14,425 nt of DNA from Willaertia magna (taxonomy: Eukaryota; Heterolobosea; Eutetramitea; Acrasida; Naegleriidae). The notes below the pieces were generated by a model. That model had not been told where the DNA came from, searched no databases, and saw only the letters and a program-made list of their open reading frames with translations. Numbering within the stretch: position 1 is the first letter of the stretch; each line of letters starts with the position of its first letter. The translations under genes and the position numbers were made by a program. Positions 1 through 9,753 of the stretch are shown here, piece by piece. The stretch is from assembly GCA_902984215.1 (NCBI GenBank), contig CADWAF010004853.1, forward strand, positions 1 through 14,425, in the 5' to 3' direction.

Positions 1-489
1 ATGGTCAGTAAGGCTGATTTTGACCTGCAACCATTCACAAAAGAATTAAAAGGGTTTTGGGAGGATAATGGTGAAACGGTTAAAGACATTTGTAAAGGCA
101 CAGAACATGTTTCTTCCTATGCCACTCATATTGTTTATCTTTCAGATGGAACATTGGTGACCGCTTTTGACAACAAAAATATAAAAGTATGGAATTTAGA
201 AGTAGATTTGGAAGAATACAAAATTAAGGCAAACAGGAAGCAGATCATTCAAACTAAAGATGACATCACTGCTTTACAGGCTGACCTTAATAAGATGGTT
301 GTAGGCACATCCACTGGTACCTTGCACATTTTTCACTATTCAACTGTCAAAGAAAAGAAACCTTGGACATTGTTGTGTGAAGACAGAAAGAGTTTTGGAA
401 GTGAAATTAAAACCGTGCTTTTAAAGGATGAATTTCTAATTATTGGTACTTCTAATGGAAAAGTTTATGTACATGATTTTCGTATTTAA
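1..489 (+). CDS. WD40-repeat protein, C-terminal part (5' end probably outside window)
   Basis: The 162 visible residues contain about three WD40-type blades. Residues 42-67 run from a His-Ile-Val-Tyr strand through SDGTLVTAFDNKNIKVWNL, a classic blade ending in a VWN variant of the WD dipeptide. A second blade follows at about 88-111 (MVVGTSTGTLHIF), and a third at about 136-161 (LIIGTSNGKVYVHDF), right before the TAA stop. Such blades form a beta-propeller that serves as a protein-interaction scaffold. A full propeller needs six to eight blades, so the gene very likely starts upstream. The ATG at base 1 coincides with the window edge and may be an internal methionine. It converges on the uL30m gene with only 50 bp between stops. 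No domain identifies the partner or pathway, so no specific orthologue is named. Confidence 0.7.
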   Translation: MVSKADFDLQPFTKELKGFWEDNGETVKDICKGTEHVSSYATHIVYLSDGTLVTAFDNKNIKVWNLEVDLEEYKIKANRKQIIQTKDDITALQADLNKMVVGTSTGTLHIFHYSTVKEKKPWTLLCEDRKSFGSEIKTVLLKDEFLIIGTSNGKVYVHDFRI

Positions 490-539
490 AAAAATCAATT
501 TATTATTGTAAAAATCATCCATTATTGAATATTAACAAT

Positions 540-1076
540 TTATTGTTGTTGTTGTTTCTTTGTTGCTGTATAATCTTCTATTAATTTGTGTAAACTCTTC
601 TTTTCTCTCATTGCCTTGAGTTTTAATTGATGAATTTCTTTCATTGTTAAACGAGTGTGTTGTGGTAAGTGTTGGGTTCCTTCTGGGAAAATATCAGCGG
701 TCGAAACACTTTTAACGGAAAGTAAAAATCTACATTTATAAATTAAACCTCTAATTTGTGGTGTATCTTTATGAACTTGTAACTGATGAATTTTCTTTAA
801 TTTTAATGCATTTATTGATTGTTGAACATCTGTAGTTTGGTGATGTGGACTTTTTACTAATGTAATAAAGAAGAGTCTTCCTCTAGGTTGTTCTAATGTT
901 GTTGTAGTTTCAGTACTTGTTGTTGTTGTATTGGTACTTTCAAAATTACATAAAGAACTAGAAAAATTACGAATATAAGAAGAAGAACTTTCTATTATTG
1001 AAGGAAAGACAAATTTCTTTGTGGTGAGAACACTCTTATTAACAACAAATAAATTAGAAAGTAAAGTACGTTTCAT
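540..1076 (-). CDS. Mitochondrial large-subunit ribosomal protein uL30m (L30 family)
   Basis: The 178-residue protein carries the L30 core at about residues 67-122: LFFITLVKSPHH, then the helix INALKLKKIHQ, then VHKDTPQIRGLIYK. These match the bacterial uL30 pattern of ITLVKSP, LGLRKLHQ and HEDTPAIRGM. Bacterial L30 is only about 60 residues long. The extra N-terminus is rich in Lys, Arg, Ser and Thr, lacks acidic residues until Glu29, and ends in a plausible matrix-protease site (Arg36-Asn-Phe38 before Ser39), so mitochondrial import is likely. Residues 48-60 are a Thr-rich linker. The C-terminal tail is basic and ends in four Gln encoded by CAA/CAG repeats. The gene is intronless, has A-rich sequence before the ATG, and lies 57 bp downstream of the LUC7-like gene on the same strand. 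It should act in the mitochondrial 50S subunit. Confidence 0.9.
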   Translation of the reverse strand: MKRTLLSNLFVVNKSVLTTKKFVFPSIIESSSSYIRNFSSSLCNFESTNTTTTSTETTTTLEQPRGRLFFITLVKSPHHQTTDVQQSINALKLKKIHQLQVHKDTPQIRGLIYKCRFLLSVKSVSTADIFPEGTQHLPQHTRLTMKEIHQLKLKAMREKKSLHKLIEDYTATKKQQQQ

Positions 1077-1133
1077 TTTTTTTAAAATTTACAAAAAATA
1101 TTTTTTTAATTGTGAGGGCTACTAGTTAGTGAA

Positions 1134-2207
1134 TTAATATCTTCTTCTATTGCCACTAGAAGAATGTCTGTAATCATGATGATAGTGGTCATTATCTCTC
1201 CCTCCACCGCTACTTCTGCTATGATAATGATGATCGGAAGAAGAACTTCTTGAACGATAATCATTACTACTAGAACCTCTTCCACTACTTTCATGATAAT
1301 GCCTTGAATCTCTACTACTATTTATATTAGAATTGCTACTGGCTATAGGTAATGATGGTACATTACTATCTATTAATTGTTGATTATTATCATTTTCATT
1401 CTCTTGTTGTAATCTCTTCCTCTTTGTATCATAAAAATCATAATTTGTAACTTCTTTCATTTGTTTATATCTTTCTCTATCAGTTGTTTGTTGTCTTTTA
1501 TCATGAAATACTCTTAAATCTCTTAATTCTTTAAGTTTTTCTCTAACTTTTTGGAAACCTAAATGAGCTTTACCTGCAAAGTGATCAGCTAAACGTTGAT
1601 CACTTTCATTTACACTTAATAAAGCACCACATACTTCACAAATGATTAATTCTTGAGTATTTCCTAATTTAGTGGTTGGAGCTTTAGATTCAGCAATTTC
1701 CTTTTCTTTCTTTAAAGAATCTAATCTTTCCATTAATTTCTGAGCTTCTTCATATTCTCCTTCAGTTGTTAATTCTTCAATTTGTTTTGTTACTTTTTCA
1801 ATTTCTTTTTTAATATTTAAAACTTCAATTGATTCATTATTTGTTATTTCTTTCTTTTGTACAACATCTAATCTAGTTTGTGCTTTAGCTATCTTTTCAT
1901 CACAAGTATCTTGTATACGTGCTAATTCTATCTCTAAATCTCTTTCATATCCAAAATCTTTAAATTTCCTTTCTTCTTCATATTGTTTTTTAAATTTAGG
2001 TGGAACTGGACAACAAGGGAATGGACAAGGACCTAAATCATATTTTGTATTTGGAAATAATTTATATGGACATAATCCTAATAGATCATATTTACAAACT
2101 CTATCATCGGTAAAATGTTCAATAATATATTCTTGTCTATCACCATTCCGATTCACTCCCATTAATTCATCTAAAAGTTTGCCAATGTTTTTAGTTGCAG
2201 TTGTCAT
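1134..2207 (-). CDS. LUC7-like U1 snRNP-associated splicing factor
   Basis: The 357-residue intronless protein has LUC7 family order. The N-terminal helix (LLDELMGVNRNGD) is followed by FTDDRVCKYDLLGLCPY and a first zinc-binding module with Cys38, Cys46, Cys61 and Cys65. A long charged coiled coil spans about residues 78-178. A second C2H2 finger follows (ICEVCGALLSVNESDQRLAD then HFAGKAHLGF; Cys190, Cys193, His209, His215). The tail from about 295 is rich in Arg, Ser, His and Tyr and resembles a degenerate RS domain with HYH motifs. LUC7 proteins bind U1 snRNA and steady the U1-5' splice site helix, so this gene acts in the nucleus on the short introns seen in its neighbours. One oddity is that the family's usual histidine in finger 1 appears as Cys65. 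The gene is divergent from the USP40-like gene across 227 bp. Confidence 0.93.
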   Translation of the reverse strand: MTTATKNIGKLLDELMGVNRNGDRQEYIIEHFTDDRVCKYDLLGLCPYKLFPNTKYDLGPCPFPCCPVPPKFKKQYEEERKFKDFGYERDLEIELARIQDTCDEKIAKAQTRLDVVQKKEITNNESIEVLNIKKEIEKVTKQIEELTTEGEYEEAQKLMERLDSLKKEKEIAESKAPTTKLGNTQELIICEVCGALLSVNESDQRLADHFAGKAHLGFQKVREKLKELRDLRVFHDKRQQTTDRERYKQMKEVTNYDFYDTKRKRLQQENENDNNQQLIDSNVPSLPIASSNSNINSSRDSRHYHESSGRGSSSNDYRSRSSSSDHHYHSRSSGGGRDNDHYHHDYRHSSSGNRRRY

Positions 2208-2434
2208 TTTTTTTTAAAAATTAAATTGAAGTTGTTAAGCGTATTTATTGTAACAAAGACTTTGTCATAGACTTTAATGAAGGTAATTATTGCTTAATGA
2301 CTGTTTAAAATAATAATAATAATAATAATTATTATTGCTTTAAAATCATTTTAATTCTAACTTTACAATAACAGGGGAGTGAACTTTAATTCCAAATTGA
2401 AGAATAAAAGCTTAAAAAAATTAGATCAAAAAAA
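2208..2434. promoter_or_regulatory. Divergent intergenic region between LUC7-like and USP40-like genes
   Basis: These 227 bp separate two start codons that point away from each other, so they probably hold both promoters and both 5' leaders. The region is AT-rich and contains an (AAT)n tract ending in a perfect 16-bp palindrome (2321-2336). The phrase ATTATTGCTT occurs at about 2287-2296 (as AATTATTGCTT) and again at 2331-2340. No TATA box or known factor site can be assigned by eye. Confidence 0.5.
2309..2336. repeat. (AAT)7 microsatellite ending in an AAT/ATT palindrome
   Basis: Seven AAT triplets run from 2309 to 2329 and turn into ATT triplets. AATAATAATTATTATT (2321-2336) is its own reverse complement. 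It sits in the middle of the divergent promoter region and could extrude as a hairpin or act as a nucleosome-free tract. The structural role is inference. Confidence 0.8.
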
Positions 2435-5400
2435 ATGTTTGGAGAGTTATTCGCATTGGAGGAAGGAATTGATGATCGTGCATCCATTACAAATGGCAAT
2501 AATTCTTCTTCAAATAGTACCACTACAAGCAGCAGCAAAGGTGCTAAAATGCCAACTCTTGATTCTCTACAACGTCAAAAATCTAATTTTGTTGGTCTTA
2601 AAAATCAGTAAGTATTTATTTTACAATTTAATAATTTAATATTCCGAAATATTTATTTAGAGGAGCAACATGTTATTTAAATTCTTTAATTCAAACTCTT
2701 TTTATGACACCACCAATTAGATCAAGTTTTTTAAAATTAAATTTGGAAAAAGAATTTAATAGAATGATGAAACCAAATGAATTACAAGAAGATGATTTTG
2801 AAGAAATTAAAGTTGACTTTAAATCATTTCCATATTATAATCAATTATTAGATATGGGATTTGAATCTGAAATTATTAATAAAAGTTTTCATAAATTTGT
2901 TCAAATAACAGATGTAAATAATACTGAAATTTCAACTAGAACACAAGAAAATATGTTAATGTGGTTATTTGAAGAACAAGAAAGAAGAAATAATGGAATA
3001 GAAGAAGAAGAAATTGTTATCAATAATAGTGGTAACAGTGATAATGAAATTACATCTATTCTTGAATGTAATGTAAATAATGTAGTTGATAAAAAAAAAA
3101 TTATAGATTTTGCAATAATTAAAAAGGAAAAAAAGAGAAAACCAAATTTACTTTTTGTTCTTCAAAAATTATTTTCAACAATGATGAAAATAGAAAAACC
3201 ATCAATTGAAACATTAGAATTAACAGATGCATTTGGATGGAGTTCTAAACATGTACATATTCAACATGATATTCAAGAATTAAGTAGAGTATTCTTTCAA
3301 GCATTAGAGACTAAATTAAGTAAAATGAAATGTGACAATTTTATTAAAAATAATTATTGTGGTAAATTTATTAATAAAATTGTTTGTCAAGAATGTGGGT
3401 ATACAAGTTCAAGAGAAGAAGAATTTTATGATTTAACAATAACTGTAGAGAATTCATTAAAAGAAAGTTTAGATAAATATATTTCTTATGAAAGATTTGA
3501 AGGAAATAATAAATATGAATGTAGTAGATGTAATAGAAAAGTTGAATTAGCATTACGTAATACAACTATTAAAGAATTACCACCAATTTTAATATTTAGT
3601 TTAAGTAGATTTGAATTTGATTGGAAGACTGAATCTAGAATTAAAATTAAAAAGGAAATGACATTTGACTCTTTAATTGATATGAAACCTTATCTTGAAA
3701 ATCAAGAAACAGATGATGCTACAACTTATGAATTAATCTCTGTAATTATACATTCTGGTTCAGCCTATGCAGGACATTACTATTGTTTTGTTCATGACTT
3801 TTTAAATGAAGGTAATTTTGAACTAGATGATGAAATAACAACAACAGAGAATAACAAAAAGAAGAAGAATAAAAAGGTATTTGAAACAGAAGATGGACAA
3901 CATTGGTTTGAATGTAATGATGAAAGAGTTTTTCCAATTAATCATAAAGAAGAAATTCCAAAATATTTTGGTGGAAAAGGGGCAACAGCTTACATGTTAG
4001 TTTATAAGAAGAAAAGTTTAGATTTTGATACAAAAGAATTTATTATTCCAAAATATTTATTAAATTATATTGATGAAGAAAATAAAAAGATTCAAACATT
4101 AAGAGAATATCAAATACAACAATATGATATTTCAAGACATAAAGAGATTCATGAACAGAATTCACTAACCATTGCTGCTTATTTACCTCAATTCTTTAAT
4201 TTAGAAAGGAATGGTATTTTAATTCCATCAAATTTACAAGAAATTACAAAATATTATAGAAGTTTTTCTTTTTTAAAAGATTTAACAATTAATTATTTAC
4301 ATGAAGAAGTGAGAGAAAGATTTGGACAAAAGATTGATAATTTTAATTTATATTTATTAAAGAAAGTATCAGAACATGAAATTTATGTTATTGATAAACT
4401 TTTACCAAAACATGATGATGACGATGATAGATTATTACAAGAATATTGTGACAATAATAATTCTAAAGTAGTTTATGTAATTATTTTACCAAATGATTTC
4501 TTTAATAATTCTCAAGAGTATTTAAAGAATACTTTTAATAATGAAAATCCAATGATGAGTTTTGATGTTTTGTTTTATGAAACTCCAACTGATACTAGAA
4601 CAACATGTATATCTAATTGTGATCCTTCCATTTCACTTGAAAATGTAATACAAACAGCTAAATTTGATTTTAATATTGATGTAGATGTTGATATATATTT
4701 AAATTATTTTGATAAAGAACCTGTGAAATGTACAATAGAAGATTTATCTAATCCAATATTAATTTCATATAAAGGTTGTTATCAATTGTCAATTGAACTA
4801 AAAGAAAATCAAGTATCATATTGTAAATTAGCATTTGAACAAAAGAAAAACACAAGTAAAAAAGAAGAAGAATTAGAAGATTCAATTATTGTAAAATTTG
4901 GAGATAATGACAAAATTATTAAAACAACTACTTCTAATCACACATTATTAGATTTTAAAAAGAAATTATTAACTGAAATGTTTGAATATAACAATGTCAT
5001 TAAAGAAAAGTTAAAAACTCTTGGTGATGTTTGGGTTAGAGAAAATATATTATTAAAGAAACCAAAGAAAGAATATTTTAAATCTAATCAAAATGATTTA
5101 CCATTAGTTCAATTAGATTTAACTGATGGTGATCGTTTAGAATTATTTATATTAATAGATTCAACAAAAGAGATTGAAATACAATTTATTGAAATACTTG
5201 CTAATGATACACTTTATGAAGAAAAAGATTATCAATTAACACCACCTAAACATTCAATTACAAATAGATTTACTTTAACTGTCAATCAAGATATTACTTT
5301 AAAACAATGTAAAACTAAATTATCTCAAAAATTCAAAAAAGTAAATCAATTATATTCTAATATTTATAATTTTAGATTAAGAACTAGTTTATTAAATAAT

Positions 5401-6511
5401 GTTCCAGGTGCAGTTATAAAGAATGAAGAAATGGCATTGACAACTGCATTGTTATCTCAACAAGATAATAGAGTATTATTTGTTGAACTTGAAAGACCTC
5501 CATTTGAAGGTTTAATTAAAGTTAAAGTAAATACATTTGTAGATTTTCCACCAAAAACTACTTCATCTATAATTTTAAATGAAGATGAAGAACATATTCC
5601 ATTCTTAAGAGATATATTAGCTAATGAACAATGGACTTTACAATTTTTAAAAGAAAAATTATTAGAAATTGAAGCATTATCTCACATTGTAAGTATTATT
5701 ATTTTATAAGATTATTTTAAACAACAAATAATTATAGGAAAGTATTTTACATTTACAAGTTAGAGATGTTACTTTTGATGGTGGTTTTAAAAGACCAAAG
5801 AAAGTTTACTCTGACACTTTCCACCTTAATAAAACATTAGGCAAATTAAAATGGAAAGATAGTAAAGTGATTGTTGTAAAAGAAGTAGAACCATTAAAGT
5901 ATGCATCAATAGATAATAACAACAAACAAGAAAATGGAGAGTCTAAAGGAAAACGTAATAAGAAGAATAATTCTCAAGTTCAACCACCTCCTTTATATAT
6001 AATAGTAAGATTAAGAGAACAAAATGAAAAATCAGAATTTATTTATTCCAAAGCAATTGAAATACTTGTGACACCAGATATTTTAAAACAATGGATAGAT
6101 TTACCTAATCTATTTAAATACATGTTACATTCTTTGAAATTAGATTACAACTCAGAAGATATTGTTGTTTCAAAATATAGTTTCTCAGATCAAAGAATTA
6201 TTAGAATAGAAGCTGATAAAGATGATAATTCAAAAGAAGAGAAAGAAAAAGAACAGAAAAAGAAAAACCCTCCAATTAGAAGAATTAGCTTAACAGATGG
6301 TGATGTTTTAATTGTCAGTTTAAAGAGTAATCTAGAAATAGATCCAATAATGAAAAATTATTCATTATCTTTAGAACAATATGAAATTGAAAAGGGAGAA
6401 TTAAAAAGAGATGATGACGATCTATATGACAGAGTATTTAGAGGAGAAAGAAGTAAAGAAGTACCTCTTCAAATATTCATTGATGATGACGATGAAGAGG
6501 AAGTTGAGTAA
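2435..6511 (+). CDS. USP40-type ubiquitin carboxyl-terminal hydrolase (three exons)
   Basis: Exons 2435-2607, 2661-5688 and 5738-6511 join in frame to 1324 residues. Intron 1 (53 nt) splits the Cys box, and splicing yields [20 protein letters not shown] with nucleophile Cys62. The general base is His430 (AYAGHYYCF), and Asn477-Asp478 lie in WFECNDERV. Two CxxC pairs (Cys300/303, Cys345/348) form the USP zinc ribbon. The start MFGELF, the TDAFGWSS box and the QHDIQELSRVFFQALET segment point to the USP40 branch; human USP40 has about 1235 residues. A roughly 100-residue insert between Cys62 and the TDAFGW box holds a UBA-like motif around MGF 123-125 to Trp159. The region after about 500 is long and probably made of ubiquitin-like folds, ending in an Asp/Glu-rich tail. 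The protein should remove ubiquitin from proteins. The start is set by the A-run and the MFG match. Confidence 0.93.
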
Positions 6512-6588
6512 TATTATGGATAACGAAATTATTAACAATTCTTAATAATTAATTAGAAGGGATTCTTCTTTAAAAAGATCAAAAAAAA

Positions 6589-7323
6589 ATGTTTAAGAGA
6601 GTGAATCCACTAGTCAATCAAGTAATTAAGAAGTGTATTATTGTACAGTGTAAAAATAACAATTGTTATAAATCAATACTTGTCAATAACAATAAGGTTT
6701 CACATTTCTCTAAACAATTAAATAAATTATTAGATACTAATTTATCTAGTAATAAGATTAGATTTATGTATTCTAAAGAATGTGAGCAATTAGTGAATGA
6801 ACAAATCACTGCTGAATTATCTGCAAGTTATAATTATACTGCATTAGCTGCTTATTACCATCAACCAACTGTTGCATTACATGGTGTTGGTAATTATTTT
6901 GAAAAACAATCTAATGAAGAACGTTCTCATGCTTATGAACTAATTAAATATCAAAACTCAAGAGGAGGATCTGCACAATTCTCTTCTTTAAATGCTCCAC
7001 CTGATTATTATTCAAAATTATCTAATGCTCCAGCAACAATGTTTAATAATGTACAAGATGGTAAAACTGCAGCAACACTTGGATTTGAACTAGCAATTGA
7101 AATGGAAAGAAGTGTTTATGAAAAGATTCAACATCTTTATCAATTGGCTGAAACTCAAAAGGATTTTTCATTGACAGGATTTTTACAACATTTTATTGAT
7201 GAACAAGTTAAGAGTTTACATGAATTACAAGAATTATATACAAAAAGTAAAAGAATGTCACATGATTATTTATTTGATCAATTATTAAAAAATAATGATA
7301 CAGTAGATAAAGAAGAAAAATAA
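6589..7323 (+). CDS. H-type ferritin with N-terminal targeting-like extension
   Basis: The 244-residue intronless protein has a four-helix ferritin core from about residue 62. The ferroxidase residues are all present: Glu76 and Tyr83 (AELSASYNYTA), Glu110/Glu111 and His114 (SNEERSHAYEL), Glu173 (AIEMERSVYEK) and Gln206 (FIDEQVKSLHEL). They correspond to human H-chain Glu27, Tyr34, Glu61/62, His65, Glu107 and Gln141. It should oxidise Fe(II) and store iron as a 24-mer shell. Residues 1-48 contain no Asp or Glu and many Lys and Asn, suggesting mitochondrial import. The loop after QNSRGGS is some 15 residues longer than in animal ferritins. The gene begins 77 bp after the USP40-like stop, with GATC plus an A-run before the ATG. 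Its stop touches the stop of the opposing RCC1-like gene. I see no iron-responsive-element stem-loop in the leader. Confidence 0.95.
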   Translation: MFKRVNPLVNQVIKKCIIVQCKNNNCYKSILVNNNKVSHFSKQLNKLLDTNLSSNKIRFMYSKECEQLVNEQITAELSASYNYTALAAYYHQPTVALHGVGNYFEKQSNEERSHAYELIKYQNSRGGSAQFSSLNAPPDYYSKLSNAPATMFNNVQDGKTAATLGFELAIEMERSVYEKIQHLYQLAETQKDFSLTGFLQHFIDEQVKSLHELQELYTKSKRMSHDYLFDQLLKNNDTVDKEEK

Positions 7324-8888
7324 TTATTGTAAACAAATTATTTCCAAATCAGATAAATTTGTTAATTCCTCTAATTGTTTCTTTAATTTCATCTTCATTT
7401 CAATTTCATGTTTTGAAATACCAGCCTTAGTTAATAACATCACTGACAAATCACATCCAATTTCAACTTTCTTAATAAAATATTCACCTGCTAAACAATC
7501 TGATAATTCTTTTGATTTTCCTTCTTTTGTAATTCCAGCTGGTCCTATAATTTGTTCTGGATTATTACCGTTTGTGTTTTTATACAATGATTTTCTATCA
7601 AATGAAAAATAGAATGAATAATATCCACCAAATATTGTGAAATTACAACCTTCACTAAAATTAACAGTTTCTGGAAATGTGACTTCACTATGATTTGTAG
7701 AAATTGTAGATTCGTCAAAATGAATGGAATAACTATTCTTCTCTCCTTTTATAATAATTTTAATAAATTTAAATTTATAATAACAACTTACTTTGAAGAT
7801 AGGTATATTCTTTACACATGTGACCGCCACAAAAAGTGACAACATTATCTTTAACGCAAGTAAAAACATCCCTATGTTGTTCACATATCATTAATTTACT
7901 TTCATCTTAAAAATATTAGCAAAATAAAAATTTAACTACATACTTGTTAATACCATTATTCCTCCATCTGTGTGTGACATTTGTAATATAAATACTTTTT
8001 TACCATCAAATATTTTTGATGCTTTTAAATAACAGGTTTCATCTGTCATTCCAATAATTTCACCACAACTATAAACTTTACAATTATTTACAACTAAACT
8101 AGAAGAAAAAGTTCCACAACTTAAATGAGTAACCTTTTGTAAACATTGTAAACCATTACTATATTCAATTAAATAATTTTCATCAATTAATCTTAATCTT
8201 GAACCTAAATAACTAAAATTAGGTTTAAATTCAGCATTAAATAATTGTGAAAAATAAGAATGTCCTGCTCCAAAAACTAAAATATCATTTACAATAATTA
8301 AAGAATGAAACCAACCACATGCAATTAAAGAAATATTATGAATTCTATCAAATAAATAATTTAAAAATCTATCAATTAATTCTTCATTATTTAAATATTT
8401 TAATAAATAATTTCTTTCAATTATTTTTGCTTCTTTCATTGCTTCTAAAATTTCTTCATTTAATGATCGAAATAAATAACTTGATTCAGATTTTGGAATG
8501 TTAAGTCCAATTTGATTATAATTATTTTTACCACAAGCAAATAATTGGTTTGTTTTTGCTATAGTTTACAATAAAATAAATAAAATTTTGTAAATAACAT
8601 ACTTGAAATAATTAAATGAGATCTACCGACAGCCAGTTCAGTAATATTAGATAAAAGATAATCACTTTCCTGTTCATTACATCCTTCTAATTTAGTTTTA
8701 ACTCTTTCCCAACCATCTACAGATTGTACAGAAGAAGGTAATCCTAATTGTCCACTTGTGTTTGATCCTGTCACAAATAGTAAGGTTTGTGCATTTGAAT
8801 TGTTTAGTATTGAGTGGTAATTACTGTGGGAAATACTTTTAATACCTTTTAATTGTTGTTTGTCTTTACCGGATGATTGTCCCATCAT
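7324..8888 (-). CDS. RCC1-like repeat protein (four exons)
   Basis: On the minus strand, exons 8888-8603, 8558-7944, 7905-7792 and 7745-7324 join in one frame to 478 residues (477 if the second of two adjacent ATGs is used). Introns are 44, 38 and 46 nt. The first splice restores a textbook RCC1 unit: AVGRSHLIIST followed by KTNQLFACGKNNYNQIGL. Other units lie at about 36-50 (LLFVTGSNTSGQLGL), 172-202 (LIACGWFHSLIIVNDILVFG) and 238-266 (LSCGTFSSSLVVNNCKVYSCG). The later repeats are degenerate. The last 130 or so residues are not clearly RCC1 and end in a Lys/Glu helix. RCC1 propellers act as nucleotide exchange factors or as ubiquitin and chromatin adaptors; nothing here shows a Ran exchange-factor signature, so the exact role is unknown. 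The stop abuts that of ferritin. Confidence 0.83.
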
Positions 8889-9513
8889 TAGTTATATTTT
8901 TTTTTAATAACACCATCAACATCATTATGTCAGGACTCAAATAACAACAAAACTTGTGAACTCAAAACATCAAAGATTAATTAATACTATCAACCTTCAA
9001 AGTAAATATATTAACAATATTAACTTGAAAATTACCCAAACGACAACAAAAGCCTAAATTAACTTGAAGGCAAAATAATCCCTAATGAACGGCCAGCTCC
9101 CTAAATTTTACAAACAGCCAGCAATTTCGGCTTCAAACTTTTTTGGCTCGTTGTTTTAGAAAAGTAACTAGCTCTTTCGGATTGTTACTTTTTTAGCTGG
9201 CAACTATCGAAAAGTTGGTGGCTAATTTTCGAAAATAAACATCACCTTCCATAAGTAAAAACAAGGACCTGCTTTTTATTGAAACTTAGGTGTTTATTTT
9301 ACAAAAACCAAGAACTGGTCAGTTCTCCTCTCTAATCCAACAATAAAAAGTTGCTTTCAATCCATCTTATCATCAACCAACAACATTCCAAACAACACCT
9401 AAAATACAAGTAGTGAAAATTTAGCACTTATCCTCCAATTTATGTAACAACAACAATGCTACAACAACATTGCAATCCAATCAATTACAGAAAGTTTTTT
9501 ATTAGTACAATAA
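8889..9513. other. Gene-free stretch upstream of the RCC1-like gene, with GC-richer hairpins
   Basis: No convincing coding sequence on either strand. The first part, next to the RCC1-like start, is likely its promoter and leader. From about 9078 the base composition is richer in C and G and holds several inverted repeats: AAAAGTAAC (9160-9168) with GTTACTTTT (9184-9192), and TCGAAAA (9207-9213) with TTTTCGA (9226-9232). ATCCCTAATGA at 9078-9088 recurs inverted at 11345-11355, and 9124-9144 resembles 11146-11166 in direct orientation (17 of 21 bases). The part 9340-9513 is CAA/CAAC-rich and has no visible signal. Confidence 0.5.
9160..9192. repeat. Inverted repeat, 9-bp arms, 15-nt loop
   Basis: AAAAGTAAC at 9160-9168 is the exact reverse complement of GTTACTTTT at 9184-9192. 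It is followed closely by a second stem (9207-9232). The role is unknown; it could be part of a decayed element arm or a structured transcript. Confidence 0.6.
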
Positions 9514-9753
9514 TTACCTATCATTGCTTCCTTTATCTAATAATTGCATTGTTCTAATATTTACTTCACTATATCTTAAGCACATATTAATAATATCATT
9601 ATCATTATTTAGTTGTATTTTACCATCAGGTGACATTACAGCTAATAATGTCATTGCTTTTCTAATAAAATCAGTTACTGCAATATCTGTTTGATGTAAT
9701 AATGGACTTTTTCTTGACAGTTCAGCTTTGAGGAGCGAGGGGATGATCGTTCT
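9514..9753 (-). pseudogene. Protein-coding fragment of unknown family (about 79 residues)
   Basis: The minus strand is open from the stop codon at 9754-9756 to a TAA at 9514-9516. Its middle uses codons like the real genes nearby and reads as a plausible helical protein (DIAVTDFIRKAMTLLAVMS, then NMCLRYSEVNIRTMQLLD). There is no ATG at the upstream end; the first methionine is internal. The GC-rich first 12 or so codons look foreign to the rest. It may be an exon of an undetected gene, with an acceptor AG near 9711 and a donor GTAATT beginning at about 9517, or a broken copy. I do not recognise the family. It lies head to head with the coiled-coil reading frame starting near 9743. Confidence 0.35.

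Noticed and set aside
1106..1294. 62-residue minus-strand frame of Val/Ile-rich sequence
   Set aside because: It overlaps the RS/His-rich tail of the LUC7-like gene in another frame; codons such as repeated ATA/ATC reflect the tail's repeats.
2379..2639. 86-residue plus-strand frame
   Set aside because: It overlaps exon 1 and intron 1 of the USP40-like gene in a different frame, and the exon frame has a clear family match.
3371..3937. Two minus-strand frames of 60-odd residues, Tyr/Ile/Leu-rich
   Set aside because: Antisense shadows of the USP40 catalytic domain without any motif.
6512..6700. Iron-responsive element near the ferritin start (CAGTGT at about 6646)
   Set aside because: The flanks of CAGTGT do not pair and it lies inside the coding region; the 77-bp leader contains no CAGTGN loop.
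8319..8504. Plus-strand frame of 61 residues
   Set aside because: Antisense to RCC1-like exon 2; Leu/Asn-rich low complexity.
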